From: Arbacia lixula
Lineage: Eukaryota > Echinodermata > Echinoidea > Arbacioida > Arbaciidae
Assembly (NCBI GenBank): GCA_963669155.1
Contig: OZ022576.1
Coordinates: forward strand, 37,665,807-37,729,806
Direction of reading: 5' to 3'
Length of the DNA: 64,000 nucleotides
In this document: positions 25,601-40,600 of the stretch, one piece after another
Layout of the letters: the number at the start of each line of letters is the position of its first letter
Numbering within the stretch: the first letter of the stretch is position 1
Made by a program: the position numbers and the translations under genes
Notes under the pieces: generated by a model
Database searches by the model: none
Told to the model about the DNA's origin: nothing
The model's input: the letters and a program-made list of their open reading frames with translations, nothing else

Positions 25601-28600
25601 TCACTGAATGAGAAAGTAACAATGCTGAAACCCCACCTCAATATTATCTGTAGAAAACAAATCAATTTGCTGATAATAGTATCAACCAAATGCTGTTAAG
25701 AATATAGTGTCTCTCTGCAGACATAATTCATTGAATTTTTGGTAAAACTCATTTAGGACCAGGTATCACATATATGGGGTTTGGGGTTTTGATAGCAATT
25801 CTACAATGAATAACAGATGGATCCAATATTATGAATCCATTATGTCATTTAGTGACATGTGTAACCTTCTTGAAGATTTTTCAGAGTGAAATATACAAAT
25901 GGAATAATAATTACTGAATCTTCAAAGAAGCAACACGTTGGAAGAGCTGAAAAACACACTTACGTCCCATAAATTTGCACAATGTATTTGTCAAAATTGC
26001 ATGTTTTGTTCAAAGGAGTGTATGTATTATTTTTTTGCCAATTTAAAACCCAAGTAAAGATCAAGATCCTGTGTTATATATAAGAGTTCAACTTGATTTC
26101 TGATTGATATCAATCGTAAACCTGTACATTAGACATAGAGGATTGGACTTGTGATCGTTGCAGGTCAATCACAACTCTTTATATGATGGGGCCCGTGCAA
26201 TTTTGCTCTGAACAGATATGGAGTACTGAAGTGGTGTTGTCATATGAGCATGCTGTGAAGACAATTGGCCCTAAACAAATTCACTCCACTGAGAGGTTTA
26301 GCAGTCCAATATTGTCTATCAGTCTAGTGTCAGGCATTCCAAATTATTATCCCCACTGTGATCACAGCTGCTTGCTATACCCGCATTGATTAGAACCAGT
26401 CGTCTTGACAGTAATGCTCAGATGATGTCCCACTTTGGTACTCTATTGGTCTTGAATAAGTTTAAACAATTCTACATGATGTACCATCCAGGCCGTTGTC
26501 CGAGCGAGACGCCGATCTATGAGGAGGGCAATGTCATACCTGGTGAGGTGAACGAAATGGCGGTCAAATTCATCTATACGACTCGGCCACGGACCATTAT
26601 GAATAATTACAGTGTGCATCTCATGGCCTCCTCTTGCCATCTGAACTGTAATAGCAGTAACGCCGATGTCCACATTGGCTTCAATATCAGTTTCCAGGCT
26701 GAACCGTGGGGTAAGTCAGACGGGTGGATTGGCGGTAAAGGGGGGCTTGGGGGAGGGGGGGGGGACTAAATTTCAAGCTTCACAAGTGATCATAATTGTT
26801 ATGATGCTTGATTGAATATTATCATTATTATTACTATTATGAATAGGATATGACAATGACATAATTTTTGTCAGAATGATTAATAAAATATTACTATTAT
26901 CATTTTTTAGGAGGAAATTGTCATTATTGTTATCGTAATGATTAATTGAATATTTGAAATATTTTTTTAAGGAGGAAAATATCATGCTTGTTACAATGAT
27001 TAATTCTTCATACCGAATATACATAAGGAAGAACTGTCCAAATGTGCACCATGCTGCACTTGTTTGCAGTCATCCCCAATTCCGGTTTATTAGCAAATGA
27101 GATGGGAAGTGCGTATATCTGCAAATATGCTGTGTGGTGTTTCCTATCCAGTACTGAAAATGAAATGTTATTGATATGATGACATATGCTCTGTTGTGCA
27201 TTGTGGGACGGCCTTTCATATATTTTGATAATATATGTTGATAATCATGACGTCTTGCTTGATGTTACAGCTGCAGAAGACCTATGGGGTTACGAGATCT
27301 CCCTGATAGAGGACTTACAGCACACTGTGCGGTGCCATTGGATCCTCCTGGATCAGCCAGGCCTGACCAGGGCCGCTGCTCAGCAGGTGAGACGGACCTA
27401 CAATTCTTGACTAACTCTTGAAGTACCATGCCAGGAAAGCCCTATTGACTTATTACACATTTCAGGCACCTATGGATGCAAAAATGGTTAAAGGGCATAT
27501 ACTGTACTGGGAAGGCAAAAAAGCCTTCAAAATGTAACTGTTAGCAATCTTCTTGCCAATGGTCTTAAATTCATGTATTGTCCATTTTAGAAGCTTGCTG
27601 AAAGTTATTTACCCTCAAATGATCCACATATGGAGTAATTAATGATTAATGATTAAATCCTCAAAATGTTCGGCCCGAACATTTTGAGGATTTGTGATTT
27701 AAACACTCATTACTCCAAATGTAGATCATTTGAGGGCAAATAACTTTCAGCAAGCTTCTAAAATAGACGATACATGAATTTAAGACAACTGGCAAGAAGA
27801 TTGCTAACAGTTACATTTTGAAGGCTTTTTTGCCTTCCCAGTACAGTATATGCCCTTTAATGGGGCCTCTACATCTTGTTCTTGGACTGCTTTTTCTTTT
27901 TTCTTCATATAGTTTTCCCCTTTTACTTTTCCCAATCCTTTACTTCTTTTGTCTTTCCTTATCCATTCCTTTTTCTCCTTATTCCGTTTTCTCCTGCATC
28001 CTCACATCTTTCTATGACCTTCTTTTCTTTGTTTTCTGCTCGTGTATTGACTCCCTGTTTTTCTGCCTTTTTGCTATTATATCTTTGTGATGTACATTCA
28101 TATCTAATTTGTATATATTTTTTAAAAAATAGAATACACATTTCCCCATCACTTACACTGTCCGATTCCCTGTTCATTGTAATAAATTTATCATAGGTTT
28201 AAAAGTTGCATTATTACTTGCTTAGGATTTCACAACGTTACTATAAAAAAATGTTCCTGCAGCACTTCAAGAGGAAAGGGAATGTGCTAAACAAAGGAGA
28301 AGCCGATATAAAATCTATTTGACTGAATTAATTTATTGGCCCATCTCCACATCGGAGTGGGTGCCAGTCATTATCAGGCTTATGATGATTAGCCTGAGCA
28401 TGAAGTGATGTGTAGGATGAGAGAGTGGCCAAACAGTTTCATGCCAACTTTCCTCTCTCTCATCCCATCCTGGAGGCATTGTGCCCCGTTGCCATGGGGC
28501 TAGTAAATATTGTGACAGTGCCCCTCGCTCTCCCAATGTGCCATTCATTACTCAGGTATTAATTGATTTCAGCCACCAGCGACTCGCTGCTTGCCGGGAA

Positions 28601-31600
28601 ACGTAATATAGCTTCCCAGTGCAACTTTCATAACGGGTATCCATTCACCACCTCTTTGAAATACACGCTGCGAGGAAGCGCTATTCCACTCATTTTTTTT
28701 TATGAATTATCTATTGCACAATAATGTTTATCTGATTGTAGAGAGAGAACTCAGGAAGTGATTGTGACGTTGTGAGCCGATTGATCAGTCAAGCGTTTAT
28801 GTAGTATAGTGCACACCCTGTACTAGCAGTTGTACATCAACTTAAATTTTGAAAGTTGAGTATTGTAGTCTGCCCTTTTTACTGATTATGCCAATAATGA
28901 TGTTGGTGACAGTATCTCAACTATGAAAAGATAGAAAGGTTACTAATATTGTCAGTATTGCTGCTGTTTGATGAACATTTTGACTACTATCGATTTCCTC
29001 CCATCTCTCCACCTGTGCCCTTCCATTGTAAATGGGAAGTGACAGTTTATGTACTCTTTCCGTTATGAATCCTACTAACAGCATTTCTCACACATCAATT
29101 GATGCACAAACGATATGTTGGCTTATTGGTCTAAGACCAGATTGAATTGAAATCTAGATTGAACTGAAAAAGGTTTATCGAAAAAATCAAACTCAATCAA
29201 GGAAAACAAAAAGGAAAACAAAAATTAGCATGACATATTAACATATATATATATGTGAAGGAAATTCCTTTCAACCTTCAAGAGATGTATGATTTACTGA
29301 CTGCTTCTTGACAACACTATTAGACCTAGATTCCTGATACTCAAGTAGCAATATAGCCCAAAATATTGGGGTAATTTATTAAATAGTTACCAATTAGCCT
29401 CCAATTTGACCACAATCCCTTTGGAAAGAATCTAGAGATTGTGAGTTTGCCAAACACGGACACAGAATGCAGCTTTGATGGGGGGTAGGAGAAAACTCAT
29501 TCTTTTATTACTTCTTTTGGGTCATGCATATAATGATGTCCGCCATGGGCATGATTTCTGCAATCAGACAAAAGCATGTTATTTCGTCCATATCAGCGTA
29601 ACACAGAACCACCTAATGATGTGAATGAAGTTCGACCTTTTTGTTGACTGCAGGATTCAGGTGGCATTGAAGGAACGCTCCAAATGACCTGCAACTTGTT
29701 TGGAACCTGCTTTGTGTTTCAGGATCTTAGCAGGATAAAGAATGACAACTACCAGCACTGACATACAGGGTTTTTTCCTTTCCCTGGAACAGCTCGATCA
29801 AAAATTGTGTCAAAAAATCAGGTCACGTACATCAGGTCACGTACATGCCTGTAATTATTTCCCCATAGGCTTGTGTTAAGAATGAGAATTTAGAAAAAAT
29901 TCATGAGAAATAGATATCAATACATATTGTTCATTTTAATAGCTTGTCCATTTACCTTTGTCTTATAAAAAAATTTAAGGGCAAGTCTCCAGTCTCTACT
30001 TTTTAGTTAAAAGCCTGAAACATAGGCTACCAGGCAATTTACTTAAAATTGTAGGGGCTCGTGCAGCTTCATAATGTCCCCATAAAACTCTCTCTGATAC
30101 CTCCTTAACCACTTGATATCATACTAATCAAATCAAGTGGTTAATTTCATCAATTACCCAAATATCCTCACAGGTGTGCAGACTCATTATACATGAGAGT
30201 CATTCTATCGAATCATTATGAATTGGGAGCACAAAATACTTGCATGCAATCGAGCATCAGTAGAGTTTATTGAAAACATATCTTTTCAGCACAATTGAAT
30301 TTAAACACGACAGTTCCTCTTCAGTTTGGGGGACTCTTCTTTATGTTTACACATAGAAAGATAAGATACAAGGAGTCGTTCAAGTTAGGACATGCCTCTG
30401 ATCTTGAAACCAACTCAATGCCAAATGTCTTGAGCATTATTTCACTTTTTAAAAATTCATTCTCTGCCAGACTCCATACTGCCCTTTGGGAATGGTGTGT
30501 GTTATCATTTCAAAAATGCCTGATGGCGCAGACAGAGTTGATTATCTGTGCAATGTGATAAACGTGAGGCTTTAAAGATATTGATATTGACTTATTAAGT
30601 GTAGATTACCTGAAGCTTTTCATCATTTTCAGTGTTGCTATGTGACAGACCATCACAGTACCAGAGTTGATTATCTGTGCCATATGTGATAAACATGAGG
30701 CTTTAAAGACATCGATATTGACTTATTAATAAACATTACTTTATGCTCTTCATAATTTCTGGAGGGAAATGATTGATTATTCAGTGTTGCTGTTTGACAG
30801 ACCATGACATTACCAGTAAATCAATCATTTCCTGAGGTAAACATCATATCTGTTGTGAACCTGTAACCTTGTGCTATATTCTCTAGCCTAACAGAGTTAA
30901 CCCTTTGTAATTGACATATGATATTGTGACTTCTCGGTGCTGAGAGGGTTAATACATGGATTAACATTAGTGGCAATGGGAAGGGAAATAACACTGATTT
31001 GAATAAATGTAGATCAGATTGGTGAAATTGTCAAGAAAATCTGCAAAATGATAATGTGTTTTTAAGATTGTGTTCAAGTATAGTTCCCTGTAGTAGTGCA
31101 TGACTCATGACATTATGTGCATCACACAGAAACAGATGTAATAACTGCTGTATTGTACAGTTCTGGTAATGTGAACAATCCAGTGACATGGCTGCAATGC
31201 CCACACAGAGAGGAAATCAACACAAATATGACTTTAGGACTCAATCAGGGAAATGCAGGATGTGACCAAATATGATCCATTTATGAAAGATAATAGGCCA
31301 GATTCCAGCGATGACAGTTCCTATGGCCATGGTGGTCACGCCTGGTATTCCCACCGCAAAATATAAGAATGGACGATAGGTTTAAAGGTAGTTTACCACT
31401 TTGCCAGACAGATTCAAATCCTGTGAAACACTTCATGAAGCAAAATGACAACGTGAATTTTTGTTTTTGAAATATGAAACTTATTGAGAATGTATAATTC
31501 ACATGCTGTTACAGCATGAACAAAAATATAAGTTTGTAGCTTGCTTCTCAAGCTCAAATTCCTAGTTTAAATGCAAAGTGAAGTTATCCACATAATCATC

Positions 31601-34600
31601 ATTTAAATGTTCTTTGAATGTTTCCATGGTGAGAGTGTACTATGCTATTTAGAAAAAAGTCAAACTTTCGCTAACACCATGTAGTTGTATTCCATCAGGA
31701 TAAATTAATCCACTTATAGGGTGAAGTAAGAAAAAAGAAAAGAGTGAAAAAAGGAAAGATTATTTTCTATATTTTTAACACTGACACAATACTATTTTTA
31801 GCTTTAGCTTTTAGTGTCTTAAACCAAAATAAATGAGATGAAATGAAAGTAGAAGGAGAGGGTCTGTGATATTGCAAAGTTGTCAAAAGTAGTTATACAG
31901 AGAAAAGAAAGGAGAGAGGCACAGTGTAGAGAAGTTGACTACATGTAGCTGTAGGTTTCTTTCAAAATCTGAAATCAAATTCTCCTCTTTTCACTCTTTT
32001 CCTTTCTTTACCCTAATTATCCTGAAAGAATACAACCACATGGTGTTACCAAATTGTTACTATTTTCTCAATAATAATTAACATTAATCATTGTTTGTTC
32101 TGGATAAACGTACCTGCTCACAAAATTGGCAAGAAATATCTTCAATAAGAGCATTGATCTCGTTGAGTCTCTTAGATTGTGATGTTCAAAGTTATGTTCT
32201 CTGTGCAAGGGTCTGAGAGTGTCAGACACTCATTTTGGACAACACCGGCAAAAATTCCAGATGACATGCAATGCTTAGCTTAAACCCATTCAATTCCACT
32301 TTTGAGTTCCTTTATTATGAGGAATGTTCTTAAACAGTATTTTCTGGTATTGATTGCTGTATTTACACAACTTTGGTTTTTGACTTGCAAAAGGGACACA
32401 TACAAAAAAAATAGATTTGAATGTAAGATATCAATGCATTGAAAAAAAGACTGTTTTGCTATGAAAGGATGTACCTGTAGTTGATTAAAATCAGTTTAAA
32501 GACAGCTAGGAAGTATCTTTGCAAAGGTTTGTGCTAAAGGCTCATCATTTCGTACCTGTATATTTTCAGTTAATTATGTAAGATTTACTCTGAAAAGTAC
32601 ATTGTTTGAAGTTGGTCATGGCTTCCGGACTTCAGAGAGTAGATCATTGCAAAGTCACTTTGTCATATGTATATCCTAAGATTCCAACGTGCTTACATCA
32701 AGCTCTAAACAATAATAATGATAACAGATAAGGTAATCGCCAGGATGATTCTTCTCAACATCAGAAAGAATATTTATCACCTGTAAATAACATACACTAC
32801 AGACACGATTAGCATTTCATGCTATTTTCTGGTTCTATTTATCCTCTTAATACCTTTGTAAAACTTTTAAGTTTTGCTATGTTTTGTTATGTATACTTTT
32901 TACTTGGATGATAAAACATCAAACTCAACTCAAAGTCAAACTCAAACTCAAAGGAATTGGCATCGGGTAAAGGGAAAGGGAAGAAAGGGAAGGAGAAGCA
33001 ATTTTAACTTTTAAACGTAACAAGTAGCAAGAGAAGAGCATGCTGTGGAGAAGGTAATGCATAGTTAGTGTATGATGCATACACCATAAAAGAATTGCGT
33101 GCAAACAAACATGGACTTTGTCATGTCGAGTTTTCCCCCGCAAGTTTGGTTTGTGCACCCCGCATTGATTGTCTGTATCATATCACCAAATAACCATTGT
33201 TATTGTGTGGTATCGAAGCTGTTCAAAGGGTGGCGCAAACACAGAAATGAAAGCTATTTGTGAAATATATTCGCCAACCACACTTAGAGCTGACATGACA
33301 TGACATGCTTCAGAAGTTTTTGCCTTGAGCTCAAAGTTTCTATAAAGTTGGGCATTTCTTTGTGAAGGTGTGGATGATTAATGTGCTATGGAAAGTCACA
33401 TATGGTAGTCTGGTTTCCAGACTGTTGGGTATTTCATATTCCAACTTTTCAATAAATGTGTCTGGCTGCAGTAGACTAATCATCGTTGATTTCTTCTCTA
33501 GCTGCCTTGCCCAGGACTGAGAAAAGAGGAAAATGATAATGTGACTAGTCTTATGAATACTCAACTGTACTTTAACTTTGGATTAGACATTCCAAATAGC
33601 CTGGAAACCCAGCTATAAAGATTGTATTGCCGAGGGTGGCGACAAAGTTTTATACTTGATTGTGACCCGAATAGACATGCTACCCCATTCAGCATCATAC
33701 AGCATCCTGTTCACCAAGGTTTTCACTTGCATTCTTTTGTTTGTACAACAGAGCTATTAATGAAAGCCATTCTGACCTGATTAACAAACATCATTAGCTT
33801 ATCAAGCTTAGACTTCTATTACTGTGTTTTTCAGTGCAATCCAAAATTAAGTTAAGGTCCTCAAATTGGCAACAATTGGGAATAATGGCAATCCCTTTTT
33901 TGGGCCATAAATCAGCAGCTCTTGAAAATGCATTTGATACCCCTTAGTTTCTTCTCATGATTCATATAATATAAGTATTGGGATCACTGTGAAGCCCAAG
34001 AAATGTTGCCAATTTGAATCATAATTTATGAAATTAATCCAACCAACATTGCGAATGCTCCCAGAACTACATGAAGTCAGGTCTGGCTTTATACTCTTCT
34101 AAATACTAATTTCCCAAGTGATGCTCCTGAATCAGCTTTGACATAATTATAGTCTTCATCAACTTGATGGAATAAGCATTTCCCTGCATTTCATCAAAGA
34201 CCATCACAATGAGTTAAGTGCTCATTTTTAAAGCACTTAGAAATAATCCTGGTACATACTTGATCAATCAAGGAGGTAACAGGAGCTATATATATCGGTA
34301 AAAATTATTTTCTTCTGAAAGAAGACAATCCATTCTCAAAGTTATTCAATCTGGAGGCAAAATTGTAAACATTGCATGCACTTTGTGCCTTGCCCTGACC
34401 TAGGTGGTTTTTGTGTTGCAAGGCAGAACAGGAACTTCACGTGATAGAAATATGACTTTGTCCTTTTTAAATTTTTCTTTTATGTTGATGTCCTGTTTAA
34501 TTCATCCCATTTCCTCTTTGCATGTACCAAAGAATTAGAGCTGTTTGTTAATATTGTGAATGTTACTGAATATTATGTGTATTGTTGTTGTTGTTTTAAA

Positions 34601-37600
34601 ATAGAGTGAAAATAAAAAAAAACACTCTGCTGATTCATTATGACAAATTATGCACACAACTTTTTTTTCATTGCTGTCATTGTGTACAATGTTTCAACCT
34701 TTCATTCATTTGAAAAAATCAAATGATTGAACTGCTGTGTAGTTAGTCACCAAATTGAATATATTCAATGTTGATTGAGTGAATTATTCAAAGTTAAACT
34801 TGATGTACCTAAACAAGGCTAAACTTGATTAATAGCCCATATGCAATACTCAATGCACTCAAGTGATATCTTTAACCTCTGTGCCAGACATGCAAATTGC
34901 TACTCTATAGGATTTGCATGTAGCACTCATCAAGTTGCGCAACTGTCACATGAAAAATTAACTGAACGCCGTGTACCTGAATGTTGTATAAAATATTGTT
35001 TGAAATTGTCTAAACTATTTTACCCTCTGAATCCTCTCAGCTCTTATTTGGCTTCTTTCTTTGTTTTTGGTTGATAATCAGCATGTGTTCTACTTTGATG
35101 GATTTATTGGTGCGAGTCCGGGCCTGCAGTACACCATCGATGTCACCCCACTCCCTACGGACTCCAGGAGATCGAACGCCCGCAGGATGCAAGTCGATGC
35201 TCCTCGGGAAACATGTAAGTCAGTTAATAATATGATAATAAAAAACACACATTTATACTGCGCTTTATACTATGTTTCTATGATGCTATTGTCCTTGCGA
35301 CTATTGACAAAGATATTTATCTTTGCCATGAGGAGGGCCAGGACATTAGCACCCATAAATATGAAATGAAAAGTTACGTTAGAAGATCATTAAGATAATA
35401 TGAACATAAAACCATGTGTAATTTATTGTACATAACTGAAAAAGTAGCGAAAGGACAAGTTGGGGCACAACTACAAGAAAACGGTTGACCTGTTTACAAA
35501 GATTTCAATAGGTGGGTTTTCAGTATAGTGTAGAAAGTGTGTAAGGATGGAGCAGCTTAGATTTTTTTATGGAAGGCTGTTTCCCATTTTGGAGCAGTGA
35601 AAGAGAGAGAGAGCTCTGTCACCGCAATGTGTGTAGTTGCAAGTAGCCCGATCTACCTCCCTTCCGAGAAAGTGTAGCCCATTTGCATGTCAAAAACATG
35701 AAAGTTTGTCAATACCACAGAAAATGGAAAAAAATGCTGTAAAAGCACCGCCCTCGCACTATTACAACTAGAAGCTGCTTTCAAACGGAAGGATTACAAT
35801 TCCAATTTGAATGTGGGATGCATTGGGGCGGTGCTCTAAGGACGATTAATTTGAGTGTGCTTTCAAATGACTTGTTGGCGCAGAAAGCACAGACTTTTCA
35901 CACGCTAGTGCATGATCATCGTGGCTTGTTGCGTGGAGTGCTTCTACCACAAGTCTGATGCATTCTCTGTAAATGGCTGGTGCTTTAATTGCATATTATT
36001 TCTGTCAAGAGATTATTTGTGCACTTGGGCAGCCTGATGAACTCTGAATATTTGTCTTGTTTGTCTTGCCAGGTTGGACACCAGATGTGATCGTGCATGA
36101 CACACCCTCAGCACTCAACTTGACTCTGCTGAAAGACAGTCAATTCTCTGTCTTCTCCATCATCCTCTACGAGGGCATTGTGCCGCCAACAAAAAAAGTA
36201 GACTTTAATGTAAGTGCTAACATAGAGGGGCACTTGGAGATGTCACATTCCTCTTCTTCTCCTTCTCCTCCTCTCTGTACTCCTCCTCCCTCTCATTTTC
36301 CTCCTTCCTCTCCTTCTCCCTATTCATTTTCTCCTTCTTCCTTCCATCCTTCTCCATCTCTCTCTCCTCTTTCTCCTTCTCTCTCTCCTCTTACTTTGAT
36401 TTTCATCCTTCTCTCCTCATTCTCCATCTCCCTCTCCATTTCTTTCTCCTCCCTCTCCTTCTCCTTCTCCTCCTTCACCCTCTCCTTTTCCTCCTTCTCC
36501 TCCTCGTCCTCTTCGTTCTCCTCCTCCTCCTTGTCCTCATTCTCCTCCTCCACCCCCTGTCCCTGTCCCTCCCCTCCCCCTCCTCCCCATCCTGCTTCCC
36601 CTTCCCCTGCTTCCCCTCCCTGTATTCCTCCTCCTCCTCCTCCTCCTCCTAACCTTTATCTCTCTTCCCCCCTGTACCCCGCTATCATGCCTCTGTCTCC
36701 CTCTCTCACTACTCATTTAATCACATTTCTCTTCCACACTTCCCAGTTTTCCCCAAATAATGCCCCCATATTGCATTGGTATTGTCTGTTTTTCAGAATA
36801 CTGAATTGTATAGCATCAATGGAAGACAGGGAGCTAATGTCTTTTTTGGCTGCCACAGACCAACAGCAGATGGGGAAACTCTCAAAGTATTTGTAAGTCT
36901 GAGAATTTTGAATATGATTTATCGTTTGTTTCTCATTTGACACCTAGCGATATCGTTCATGCCCAACTGACAAGGAAGCAATTTTAATGTATTTTTTTTT
37001 TATTTCATTGAATATTTCTGAATATATATATAAAATATTCATTATCTGTGTTCAAATTTGTTTGCATAATTCATGTACCGGAGATCATGTCTTAGTTCAA
37101 TTAAAGGAAAATTATTGTGCCTTTGTCAACAGATAATCAAGACTACACGCGAAATAGCAAATATCAAAAAAATAAAAAAAGCAATCAGGGCAATGAAATG
37201 TATGCCGGTATAGTAAACATTTATTCAGAATACTAGTCTTCATATGATTAGTTGTTCGTTCATCGATTTTGTGTCAACTTCCTTGATTTTCAGGTGGTCC
37301 CCAGAGAATGTCCGTACTGCGAATGGAATGTGACTGAGGTTGTTGTAAAGGGTAGGTACCCTGAGATTTTAAGGACCAATATTAGAACTTTGCTGACCCT
37401 TGTTAAGGTGACCACAAAGTTTCACTCTCAGTTCCTTTCTGGGTACAAACATCAGGGAAAAGTCTCAAAATTGTCAATTTATAGGCCCGTATTAGACCAC
37501 GGTTTAAGCAAATTTGTGCGTTTGATTTTATAGCGCATACTCTTAAAAAGGGTTCAATAATGAACGTGGGCGTTTGGCATAGGGTGCTAAATTGACCCTA

Positions 37601-40600
37601 GTTGTTGTGGTTAAGACTATGGTTTAATCAAATCATTTTGAATAAACTATGGCCAAACATGGTGTAAACATGACAAAAATGAATCCACCATGACTATAGT
37701 CCTATAATCTGTACTGCTTCTATATCTTAACTGAAACTTACTGTCAGTTTGCTTTTATTTTGAGTGCAGAAACTTTACAATATAACAGCTGTCGCCCCTG
37801 AGGGGTATTGCACCAATTTGTTCTTAAACTACAAATGACTTTATGCGCGCCTGATGACCCTTTCTTGTGCTTAATGAGACACCCCAATCTGTTTCTGCTC
37901 TAACATAGAAGGAGTTAATTTCCAACAATCCTAATCAAATTTGACAAATCATAAACTATGTATTCAGACACTTGTTAACAAAAAATTTAATTTATGAAGA
38001 TCAGACTTCAACTGTAGTTGCTGGGAATCAAAATTATGGAGAATTTGAGTCAGCATTAGAAGGGATCACCAGTCATACGTATAGTCGTTCATAGCTTTAG
38101 AACAGCGTGGTGAAACACCCCCCCCCCCCCCCAGTTTCCTTCCATCTATCCTCTTTTAACCCGTTCTTTACTGAGCTCACATTTTTTCAGTCGTGAAAAT
38201 ATCTTCATGTGACAATATTGACTTATGCCGTATGTAATATTATTACGACTCTCCTTATCATAAATCTTGTGGGCTGTTTTCCAGGTTGGAAGCCTGATAT
38301 TATCTACCACCCGACCCCGTTTGCTGTTAATGTGACTCTGCTGCAAGATGACGTCAGTGGTTTCTCCGCCTTCACCCTCGTCGTCCGGGGGGACGTGAAC
38401 ATCACCAAGCACATTGATTTCAAGGTGAGGAGTTGCATCACATGCTCTTCACATCAGTCCCATGCTAAGAGTATATAATGATTTGCAGGGTACTTCGATC
38501 TCCCATGCCAAGCATTTGTATGGGTCTATGCATGGCCCCTATTCTGAAAAGTCAACATGACGATCCCTACATTGTACTAGACCTGGGTATGATAGATGTG
38601 TTGTGAAATGTAAGCAAAAGATATTCCTATTTTTCACTCATTTACAGGATGGAGCACGCTATCCTCACTACTGGGTGTATGCCTACAATTTCTTTGTAAA
38701 TTGAAATTACCCCAGAATGCTCTTTCACTCAAATCTAACCAAAGATATTTCTCTTGAGATTGGAAGAAACGATGTTTACTTATGCCAATCCATGTTCTTT
38801 CTCAGACATATTAAGTTCATTTTTAACATCTGTCATAAATAGGGTTTTATGGCTTCCTTGATTGTGATGATTATAATGTGATTGTTCTTTCTCTTAGGAA
38901 GCAGAGTTATACCGAGTCAATGGAAAATGGGGGACTAACATCGTCTTTGACTGTCAAGAACCCAGATATGTAGAACTACTGGTAAGTAAATACTTCAATC
39001 ATTGTCTGTGCTCAAAATTTTTTACATGATTTATGTACTGGAGATCATCTCTCACTTCCATTACAGGAAAATGTTTTAAGTCTTTACAAAGAAAGATTTC
39101 CCTCGTTTTCACGAAGTTTATAGTTCCTGTCTATTTTGCATGAAAATATGCTTTCATTACCTGGCACAATGGTGAAGGTGGTTCTTAGTATAAGGTTAAC
39201 TTGAATGTGATAACTACATAGACTCTTTTAAACCGTCGTGTGCCACAGGTGACTTTTTCACAAATAAGCCACACAAATCCCATAGAGCAGCACTCTATCC
39301 GTCACAAATAAGGTTAATAGCAATAATCGATAAAGTACTGAAGTGTGACGTCATTTTAGCATTATTTTCAAGACAACTGGCTCTGAACGATGCGGGTAGA
39401 GCAAGCAGCGGTGATCACAACAGGGACTGTAATTGGGAATGCCGGACACTAGCCCAATAGGCAATATCGGACAGTTAAACCTATCACTGGAGTGAGTTTG
39501 TTTAGAGCCAATTGTCTTGACAACATGTTCATATGACGACACCACTTCAGTACTCTATGATTTCTTGGGACAAAGCCTGTATGAATTGATAATCACCTTC
39601 AATAGTAATCACATCAATGCCATATTCCCAGTGGCTGTAGAGATATATTGGCATGGAAAGCTACCTTGTATCTATGTCAGTCCTCTTTCTTTTTTAGGTT
39701 CGGCATACCTGATTTATATTAGTCTAAGCTTAGTGATACGCTCTTGGACAGTGATATAAAACATGAAGTTACATGTGTAATGAAGGGGTCATATGAGCAC
39801 ACAGACACAGGTTCATAATTTTATCAATTAACTCTTTGCTCGCTTCGTTCGACTCGCGGCACATACAGCGGGCTGCCAAGTTCGACTCATGTCACAGTTC
39901 GCGCACAATGCATACGGAACGCATTTAATTGTATTGTGCGCACACACATACAATAGCGACGCGTGCATTGCATTGTATACATATACACCCTACATAACAA
40001 TAAGAGGATTAAAGTATCAATAGGCAGGAAGTCTCCCAAGACAGGAAGTCTATTGAGAAGTACCCAGGGTCACTTTCAATAGAGGAGTTTAGTTTATTGT
40101 TAGCTTGCTCTTTTTGAATGCCACATTTAAATCATAAATTGCTTGGCTCATTATTCCCATCAAGACATGAGTTTGGTATGTAATGAAAGCTAAAGAACAT
40201 TCTTCTTTATGAACTAACCTATAGAATAACTTTCATTAGGACATATTGAATATAAGAGGTATCAAATAACCTCCAAAACGATAATTTGTAGACAGAATAT
40301 AAAGTTAAAATTCTCAGAATCTATGATATTATACATGACAAAATTTATACCATTGGCAAGAGTATTGATTTCTGTTAGACTTTGCTACACATTTGTTTTC
40401 ATCACGACAAACCAATAAAAAGTTATCGCGAGTTGAATATTAAAGACAGTGCATGCAAAACCCCTCTGAATGTGGCACCCTGAAATTAATGTGGCGCAGG
40501 GGAGATAATGTGCGTGGCGGGCAAAGAGTTAAGACTTCATTTCTTATTTCCATTATTTTACTGTGATTTCTGTGATGAAACCAGGCTTCATAGATCAAGG

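Larger units (their letters stand above)
28100..35081 (+). other. Gene A intron 4, main part
   Basis: Mostly AT-rich sequence. 28330-28700 is less AT-rich and free of repeats, and could be a conserved non-coding element. Repeats are listed separately. No exon is supported between exons 4 and 5, whose phases join directly. Confidence 0.45.

Noticed and set aside
36057-36896. 279-codon frame from exon 6 through the pyrimidine tract to exon 7
   Set aside because: Only exon 6 is real in this frame. The intron is 587 nt, so exon 7 is in another frame, and the middle is low-complexity Ser/Pro from C/T repeats.
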